Source: Methylococcaceae bacterium (GTDB lineage: Bacteria; Pseudomonadota; Gammaproteobacteria; Methylococcales; Methylococcaceae). From it: a DNA stretch of 12,749 nt. Both the position numbers and the translations under genes were made by a program. The stretch is taken from positions 1-12,749 of the forward strand of contig JAJRDJ010000015.1 in NCBI GenBank assembly GCA_028678445.1, in the 5' to 3' direction. The notes below the pieces were generated by a model. It had not been told where the DNA came from and made no database searches. It saw only the letters and a program-made list of their open reading frames with translations. Shown one piece after another: positions 1-4,524 of this stretch (the first letter of the stretch is position 1; each line of letters starts with the position of its first letter).

Positions 1-434
1 AACTGAACCGGCTGCCCAAGCATATCGACGACGGCCTGATGGCCCTGCACGAACGCGCGCCGTTCCCCTTGAGCCGGGCGGAAATCCAGGAGTTTTACGA
101 AGCCGTCAAGGACCCGAGTTACCGCATCCTGATCAGTCCGGAGGGCCTGCATATTTTCAACCGCGACGGCCTCCACACGGCCCTGGACCCGTTCGAGCTC
201 TACCCGAAACTGGCTGTGGAAACCGATGGCGGGCATGCCTTCTACCTGGGGGTGGAACTGGCGCGGGCACAGATTGCCTGGCAGCTCGGCAAGCGCTATA
301 CGCAGGATCAGCCCCTGCTGTGGGGCTGTCAGGTCGACCCCCCCGAAGAGCTGGCTGTCGACCCGCATGTCTATAAGCCGACCGGCTCGACCCTGCGAAA
401 ACCCGATCAACCCGCGAGCGACAGCCCCTCATGA
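1..434 (+). CDS. C-terminal part of dihydropteroate-synthase-like DUF6513/DUF4346 protein (partial)
   Basis: The frame is open to the left edge of the window, so only about the last 144 residues are present and the start lies outside. The visible part resembles the DUF4346-like tail of large dihydropteroate-synthase-related proteins found in tetrahydromethanopterin (H4MPT) gene sets. Recognisable patterns are a run ending in SPEGLHIFNRDG, then DPFELYPKL, then GGHAFYLGVELARAQIAW followed by QLGKRYTQDQPLLWG. The catalytic TIM-barrel part would be upstream. Proteins of this family occur in H4MPT-using methylotrophs and are thought to act in pterin condensation during cofactor assembly, but I know of no firm biochemical assignment. 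The end overlaps the DUF447 gene by 4 nt (ATGA at 431-434), which suggests coupled translation, and mfnB follows. The family call rests on remembered family patterns and on the neighbours. An internal Met at 39 is not the real start, because the homologous frame runs through it. Confidence 0.8.
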   Translation, partial: LNRLPKHIDDGLMALHERAPFPLSRAEIQEFYEAVKDPSYRILISPEGLHIFNRDGLHTALDPFELYPKLAVETDGGHAFYLGVELARAQIAWQLGKRYTQDQPLLWGCQVDPPEELAVDPHVYKPTGSTLRKPDQPASDSPS

Positions 435-1009
435 TTCGCGAAGTCATCCTCACCACACAGTCCGCGCTAGGCCGCGTTCATATCGCGCCGATGGGCGTCC
501 ACGTCGTTGGGGAGGAAATGCGGGTCATGCCGTTCCGCCCGTCCGCGACGCTCGACAATCTGCTGGCAACGGGAGTGGCGGTGATGAATTACTGCGACGA
601 CGTGCGTATTTTCGCGGGCTGTCTGACCGGCCGCCGTGACTGGCCGCTCGCCCCCGCCGAGCGGGTTGCCGGTCGGCGCCTCGCCGGGGCGCTGGCGCAT
701 GCCGAGCTGGAACTCGTCCGCCACGAAGCGGACGACGTCCGGCCGAAACTCTACTGCCGCGTCGTCCATGAAGCCATGCACGCGCCGTTCCGGGGATTCA
801 ACCGGGCGCAATTCGCGGTGCTGGAAGCGGCGATTCTGGTCAGCCGCCTGCGCTTGCTGCCACGGGAGAAGATCGAGGCCGAACTCGCCTATTTGTTCAT
901 TGGTCTCGAAAAAACCGCCGGTCCCGCCGAACGCGAGGCCTGGGGCTGGCTAATGGAAAAGGTCTCTGCGTTTCAAACCATTGCTGCCGATGCGGAGCCG
1001 CGCCCATGA
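431..1009 (+). CDS. DUF447 family protein, predicted FMN-binding, H4MPT cluster
   Basis: The product has 192 residues, a normal length for DUF447 (PF04289). Family signs are the N-terminal segment MIREVILTTQS, the stretch with MGVHVV and MRVMPFRPS, then a TGVAVMNYCDDVRIFAG segment, and the C-terminal region with FRGFNRAQFAVLEAAILVSR. As I recall, archaeal members adopt an FMN-binding split-barrel fold, so flavin binding is likely, but the reaction is unknown. In bacteria the family is found almost only beside H4MPT/methanofuran genes, and here it sits between a dihydropteroate-synthase-like gene and mfnB. Its ATG overlaps the upstream stop (ATGA, 431-434) and its stop overlaps the mfnB start (ATGA, 1006-1009), so the three are probably co-translated. 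A role in H4MPT or methanofuran assembly is an inference from context. The protein is probably cytoplasmic, since no signal peptide or membrane helix is seen. Confidence 0.85.
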   Translation: MIREVILTTQSALGRVHIAPMGVHVVGEEMRVMPFRPSATLDNLLATGVAVMNYCDDVRIFAGCLTGRRDWPLAPAERVAGRRLAGALAHAELELVRHEADDVRPKLYCRVVHEAMHAPFRGFNRAQFAVLEAAILVSRLRLLPREKIEAELAYLFIGLEKTAGPAEREAWGWLMEKVSAFQTIAADAEPRP

Positions 1010-1695
1010 CACGGATGCTGGCAAGCGTCGCTACCCTTGATGAAGCCCGTATCGCGGCTGGCTGCGGCGTCGACATAATCGACCTCAAGAACCCCCAGGA
1101 AGGCGCGCTGGGTGCCCTATCGGCGGACACCGTCGCCACTATCGTTCGCGATTTGAAAGGCGCCGCCCCCATCAGCGCCACCATCGGCGATCTGCCCATG
1201 CAGCCAGAACGCATCCGGGCAGCTGTTGAAGCCATGGCCGCGACCGGCGTCGATTACGTCAAGCTGGGCTGTTTTCCCGGCGGCGACTGGCCTGGGGTGT
1301 TTGCCGTCCTCAAACCGCTCACCGCTCGCGGCGTCCGGCTCGTGGCCGTCCTGTTTGCCGATCACCCCATCGACCTCTCCTGGCTTCCGGCACTTGCGCG
1401 GTCCGGTTTTGCCGGCGCCATGCTCGATACGGCTGACAAGCAAGCGGGCGCACTAACCACTATCCGCAACAGCCAGTTTCTCCGAGACTTTGTCGATGCC
1501 GCCCATCGCCTGGGGCTCCTGTGTGGACTCGCCGGTTCCTTGCGCATCAGTGACATCGCCCCCCTCCGCCTTCTCGGCCCGGACTATCTCGGCTTTCGGG
1601 GCGCCCTCTGCGGCGGCCTGCGCACCGATAAGCTGGACCCCGCTGCAGTCAGCTCAGTGTTCGCGCACATCCGCAACGCCCTTTCCGCCGCCTGA
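1006..1695 (+). CDS. mfnB: (5-formylfuran-3-yl)methyl phosphate synthase MfnB
   Basis: The product has 229 residues and matches the MfnB (former DUF556) TIM-barrel family, whose members are about 230-240 residues. MfnB converts two glyceraldehyde-3-phosphate molecules to 4-(hydroxymethyl)-2-furancarboxaldehyde phosphate, the first furan intermediate of methanofuran. Visible motifs are LASVATLDEA at the N-terminus, then GVDIIDLKNPQEGALGAL with K28, YVKLGCFPGG with K86, and LDTADK with D141 and K145. These match the essential lysines and aspartate described for the Methanocaldococcus enzyme (near K27, K85, D151, K155), so the active site looks intact. The end contains GPDYLGFRGALCGG, a typical family signature. 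The gene is the third member of the tightly coupled C1-cofactor run and lies 16 nt upstream of pyrD. Its presence in a bacterium points to use of a methanofuran-type C1 carrier and of formyltransferase/hydrolase-linked formaldehyde oxidation. Confidence 0.94.
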   Translation: MTRMLASVATLDEARIAAGCGVDIIDLKNPQEGALGALSADTVATIVRDLKGAAPISATIGDLPMQPERIRAAVEAMAATGVDYVKLGCFPGGDWPGVFAVLKPLTARGVRLVAVLFADHPIDLSWLPALARSGFAGAMLDTADKQAGALTTIRNSQFLRDFVDAAHRLGLLCGLAGSLRISDIAPLRLLGPDYLGFRGALCGGLRTDKLDPAAVSSVFAHIRNALSAA

Positions 1696-1711
1696 GTCAC
1701 CTGAGGTTTGT

Positions 1712-2725
1712 ATGCTTTACCGAACCCTACGCCCCGTCCTGTTTCAAATCGACCCCGAGCGCGCCCATAACATCACCCTCGGCTGTCTCAAGGCCCTCGC
1801 CCGGCTGGGTTCGCTCAACCCACTGCGTCGCAGCCCGGCAGGCCGTCCTCGCACCGTCATGGGTCTCACCTTTCCCAACCCGGTCGGGCTGGCGGCGGGT
1901 CTCGACAAGAACGGCGAATGTATCGATGGCTTCGCGGCCCTGGGGTTCGGCTTCCTTGAAATTGGCACGGTCACGCCACTGCCGCAACCCGGCAACCCGA
2001 AGCCGCGCCTGTTTCGGCTACCCAAGGCCGAGGCCATTATCAATCGCATGGGGTTCAACAACGCGGGCGTGGATCAGTTGCTGAAAGAAGTCGGCCAGGC
2101 GCGGTATGAAGGCATACTCGGTATCAACATTGGCAAGAACAAGGACACGCCGATTGAAAAGGCGCTGGAGGATTACCTGACGGCTCTCCGGAAGGTCTAC
2201 CCGGCGGCTAGCTATGTCGCCGTCAATATCTCCTCGCCAAACACCCCGAATCTTCGCAGCCTGCAGGACAGCGACCACCTCGACCAACTTCTAATGGGCC
2301 TGATGGCAGAGCGCGCGCTGCTGGCGTTACACTATCACCGCACCGTGCCGCTGGCGGTCAAGATCGCGCCCGACCTGCAACCGGCGGAGATCGAGGCCAT
2401 CGCCGACGCGCTGGTGCGCCATGGCGTTGATGCCGTGATTGCCACCAACACCACGTCATCGCGTGCTGGCGTCGAACACTTGAAACACGGAACGGAAACC
2501 GGCGGCCTCAGCGGCCGGCCGGTGTTCGAGCCCTCCACCCGGGTGGTCGAGCAGCTGGCCAAGGCCCTGAACGGGAAGCTGCCCATCATCGCCTGCGGCG
2601 GCATCCTCAGTCTCGAGGATGCCTGGCGCAAGCTCGATGAGGGGGCCGAGCTGGTGCAAATCTATTCGGGCCTCATTTATCGCGGGCCAGAGCTGGTGCG
2701 GGAACTGGTGGAGGGCTTGGGGTAA
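1712..2725 (+). CDS. pyrD: Dihydroorotate dehydrogenase, quinone-dependent (class 2)
   Basis: The product has 337 residues, the usual length for class 2 PyrD. It oxidises dihydroorotate to orotate in pyrimidine synthesis and passes electrons through FMN to the membrane quinone pool. The N-terminal 40 or so residues form the class 2 membrane-association helices (MLYRTLRPVLF onwards). The barrel then shows NPVGLAAGLDKNG (55-68), GFGFLEIGTVTP (78-89), NRMGFNNAG (111-119), INIGKNKDT (138-146), NISSPNT (172-178) with the catalytic Ser at 175 as in E. coli, IATNTT, GGLSGRP and IACGGI near the FMN phosphate site. The same frame is open further upstream, but the family start fits ATG 1712, which has TGAGG 5 nt before it; the longer form would run through mfnB. 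The 16-nt gap suggests cotranscription with mfnB. It converges with the flavin reductase gene, 19 nt away. Confidence 0.97.
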   Translation: MLYRTLRPVLFQIDPERAHNITLGCLKALARLGSLNPLRRSPAGRPRTVMGLTFPNPVGLAAGLDKNGECIDGFAALGFGFLEIGTVTPLPQPGNPKPRLFRLPKAEAIINRMGFNNAGVDQLLKEVGQARYEGILGINIGKNKDTPIEKALEDYLTALRKVYPAASYVAVNISSPNTPNLRSLQDSDHLDQLLMGLMAERALLALHYHRTVPLAVKIAPDLQPAEIEAIADALVRHGVDAVIATNTTSSRAGVEHLKHGTETGGLSGRPVFEPSTRVVEQLAKALNGKLPIIACGGILSLEDAWRKLDEGAELVQIYSGLIYRGPELVRELVEGLG

Positions 2726-2744
2726 TCCCCCGGGTCTGGGTCAG

Positions 2745-3242
2745 TCACTCAAACCCCTGAGGATAAATGGCAGAGGTTCCATCCATGTCGGCGGTATCCC
2801 GATAAATCAGCGGCTCCCGCGCTGTCTCCAGTAATTCGCCGTGGACAACTCGACCCAGCACCAGCCTATGGTCACCCGCCGGATATTCAGCCATCACCTC
2901 GCATTCGAACCGGGCCAGTGACGAATCCAGCAGCGGTGCCCCGGTCTTTCCGCTCCGCCACGGGATGGCCGCCAGCTTGTCCGTCTCCGCCGGCGCGCCA
3001 AAATGCCCGGCCAGTTCCAGCTGATCCTTGCCCAGTACATTTACCGAGAAACACCCTCCCGCCTTCAGCAAGGCATATGAGGCATGGCAGGGATTGATGC
3101 TCAGCCCCAGCAGCAGGGGCCGAAACGACACCGGCATCACCCAGGCAGCGGTAAAGGCATTGTGTTGTTCACCAGCCGCCACGCCAATGACATGGACACC
3201 GGTCGTGATGCGCTTGAACAGATCGGCCATCTGTTGGCTCAT
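2745..3242 (-). CDS. Flavin reductase-like, FMN-binding split-barrel protein
   Basis: The product has 165 residues and fits the flavin reductase-like domain family (PF01613). Family features are the start LFKRITTGVHVIGV, the segment NAFTAAWVMPVSFRPLLLGLSIN (residues about 28-50), the conserved SVNVLGKDQ and, near the end, LVLGRVVHGELL. Such proteins bind FMN and act either as NAD(P)H:flavin oxidoreductases that feed reduced flavin to a partner monooxygenase, or as flavoproteins of unknown substrate. No partner oxygenase is visible here, so the substrate is open. The start is supported by AGGAG 6 nt upstream of ATG 3242. A second ATG four codons in is possible but poorly spaced. The gene stands alone, tail to tail with pyrD and head to head with moaC across 70 bp. 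It is a split-barrel flavoprotein, like the DUF447 product nearby, but the two sequences do not look closely related. Confidence 0.9.
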   Translation of the reverse strand: MSQQMADLFKRITTGVHVIGVAAGEQHNAFTAAWVMPVSFRPLLLGLSINPCHASYALLKAGGCFSVNVLGKDQLELAGHFGAPAETDKLAAIPWRSGKTGAPLLDSSLARFECEVMAEYPAGDHRLVLGRVVHGELLETAREPLIYRDTADMDGTSAIYPQGFE

Positions 3243-3276
3243 GGGGTACTCCTGCCCTCTCCAGTGGATCGAAACT

Positions 3277-3283
3277 TATCATA
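3277..3283. promoter_or_regulatory. Possible overlapping divergent -10 elements between flavin reductase and moaC
   Basis: In the 70-bp divergent gap the sequence TTATCATAA forms a near-symmetrical element. It reads TATCAT on the plus strand (3277-3282) and TATGAT on the minus strand (3283-3278), each one base off the TATAAT consensus. Both would place transcription starts about 24-30 nt before the two start codons. No convincing -35 box was seen on either strand, so this is a weak call based on position and composition. Confidence 0.35.
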
Positions 3284-3312
3284 ACCGCATCCTGCCACCA
3301 TGAGACTAGCCC

Positions 3313-3789
3313 ATGAACACGTTAACCCACTTCGACGAAACCGGCGCGGCCCACATGGTGGACGTGGGCGAAAAAGCCATCACCCGACGCACCGCCGTCG
3401 CCGAGGGCCATATCGAAATGCGCGCTGAAACCCTGGCGATGGTCATGGCGGGCACCCACAAGAAAGGCGATGTGCTCGGCATTGCCCGTATCGCCGGCAT
3501 CATGGCGAGCAAGAAGACCGCCGAATTAATTCCGCTCTGTCACCCCATTGCCCTGACGCAGGTGAGCGTGGAACTGCACCCGCACCCCGCCGACCATCGC
3601 ATCCACTGCGTGGCCACCGCCCGCACCACCGGCCAGACCGGCGTGGAAATGGAGGCCCTCACCGCCGTTCAGATTGCCCTGCTGACGATTTATGACATGT
3701 GCAAGGCGGTGGACCGGGGTATGACCATGCAAGGCATCCGCCTGCTGGAGAAGACCGGCGGGAAAACGGGAGACTGGCGCAGTCCATGA
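3313..3789 (+). CDS. moaC: Cyclic pyranopterin monophosphate synthase MoaC
   Basis: The product has 158 residues, the standard MoaC size. It converts 3',8-cyclo-7,8-dihydro-GTP (made by MoaA) into cyclic pyranopterin monophosphate, the second step of molybdopterin synthesis in the cytoplasm. All key regions are intact: HMVDVGEKAITRR (14-26), HKKGDVLGIARIAGIMASKK (49-68) with K51, LIPLCHPI (72-79) with H77, TGQTGVEMEALTAV (106-119) with E114, and IYDMCKAVDRGM (126-137) with D128 and K131. The numbering is the same as I recall for the E. coli active site. The C-terminus has the usual LLEKTGGKTGDW. No strong ribosome binding site precedes ATG 3313, but the homologous start leaves no better choice. 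No other moa or moe gene lies in the window. A methylotroph would need the cofactor for molybdo- or tungsto-enzymes such as formate or formylmethanofuran dehydrogenases, but that link is inference. Confidence 0.97.
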   Translation: MNTLTHFDETGAAHMVDVGEKAITRRTAVAEGHIEMRAETLAMVMAGTHKKGDVLGIARIAGIMASKKTAELIPLCHPIALTQVSVELHPHPADHRIHCVATARTTGQTGVEMEALTAVQIALLTIYDMCKAVDRGMTMQGIRLLEKTGGKTGDWRSP

Positions 3790-3892
3790 CGTTGTTTGTT
3801 ACGCGGGGACTACCCTCGCCGGAAAAGCCTTCAGGAACTATCCGTAAGATTCCGGTTGCCCTAACCTGTCAGGCAGTTGGAGCGTATAAAAC

Positions 3893-4144
3893 CTACCTCT
3901 TCTTGTGTATCGGGACGCAGTAGGACTCGACGGAGCAGTCATAATCCTGCTTCTGCTTGCGATCGAAGCAGATGTCATCTTCATTGCATATCCCGCCGGC
4001 AGCAAGGAGGCTCTCCCTGGTTATCCGTGGTTTTAATGCCTCACTAGATGGTCCCACCATGTACTTATCGTGAGGATGAGGGCTGGCGCATCCCGCAAAT
4101 GCCAAGATGGCAAGCAAACAAAACTGGTGTTTTTGGTTTTTCAT
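3893..4144 (-). CDS. Small cysteine-rich putative lipoprotein
   Basis: The 83-residue product is of unknown function. It has a basic N-terminus (MKNQKH), a hydrophobic stretch (LLAILAF) and a lipobox-like AFAGC with Cys19, which suggests export and lipid attachment. Phe at the -3 position is unusual for signal peptidase II sites, so lipidation is likely but not certain. The mature part is polar and has four cysteines, C53, C59, C70 and C76, in a symmetrical C-x5-C-x10-C-x5-C pattern that could form two disulfides in the periplasm. The tail is basic (HKKR). No ribosome binding site is evident before ATG 4144. The gene faces moaC tail to tail (103-bp gap) and lies in a stretch less GC-rich than its neighbours, compatible with recent acquisition. 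The signal sequence and Cys spacing favour a real gene over a chance frame. Confidence 0.6.
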   Translation of the reverse strand: MKNQKHQFCLLAILAFAGCASPHPHDKYMVGPSSEALKPRITRESLLAAGGICNEDDICFDRKQKQDYDCSVESYCVPIHKKR

Positions 4145-4524
4145 GGTGTTGGCAAGCTGGTAACCCTGATCGTCCGGCAGCTTACTACTGAATGAATAGG
4201 AACAGAACCCCTAGCCTCGTCCAACGAATTGAAAGGTATTGGAAAAGAGCGCTCTTTTGGCTGTGCCGACTGCACGGATGGCGAAAGTCTCCGGCCACCA
4301 ATACCTTATGGACCGGTCATCATCATTATCGGAGCCTTTGCCCAAAGCACAAGCACGCCCTTATCCGTTTGCCATTGTTCGGCACCTCAGCGTGATTCCG
4401 TAAAACTTCGGCGATGCGCTGATTTGATCGCTATGGCGGAGCACAGGCTTTCGGCCTACTTGCGCGGATGGCGCTACCATCCAAACTGGCCCACCACAAA
4501 ACTTCATAGATCGGTACATCCAAA
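4145..4524. other. 380-bp intergenic stretch without a convincing gene
   Basis: This gap lies between the divergent lipoprotein and ATPase genes and should hold both promoters, but I could not identify a clear -35/-10 pair for either. It is less GC-rich than the flanks. Two plus-strand frames cross it. One starts at ATG 4192 (67 codons, very basic). The other starts at TTG 4229 (99 codons), and its stop overlaps the ATPase start as ATGA at 4525-4528. Neither product resembles a family I know, and composition does not favour coding. A perfect 16-bp palindrome lies at 4243-4258. There is no tRNA, insertion-sequence end or long repeat that I can see. It could be a long regulatory leader for the ATPase or a decayed gene. 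Confidence 0.5.
4243..4258. repeat. Perfect 16-bp palindrome AAAAGAGCGCTCTTTT
   Basis: The two halves AAAAGAGC and GCTCTTTT are exact reverse complements with no spacer. Symmetry of this length without a loop is typical of a binding site for a dimeric regulator rather than of an RNA terminator. It lies about 270 bp before the ATPase start and about 100 bp before the lipoprotein start, so either gene could be the target. No protein is assigned to it. Confidence 0.7.

Noticed and set aside
1490..1711. Longer start for pyrD, 74 codons upstream of ATG 1712
   Set aside because: It runs through the end of mfnB, adds no family-like residues, and ATG 1712 has a well-placed ribosome site and the standard PyrD N-terminus.
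3819..3855. CCGGAA ... TTCCGG inverted repeat between moaC and the lipoprotein gene, considered as a terminator
   Set aside because: Only 6 bp with a 25-nt loop and no T-run on either strand; expected by chance in sequence of this composition.
3885..3890. TATAAA box on the plus strand
   Set aside because: No -35 element at proper spacing and it points into the antisense of the lipoprotein gene with no plus-strand gene behind it.
4192..4395. 67-codon basic frame in the intergenic region
   Set aside because: No ribosome site, no recognised family, Arg/His/Trp-heavy composition; overlaps another unconvincing frame. Kept only as part of the intergenic description.
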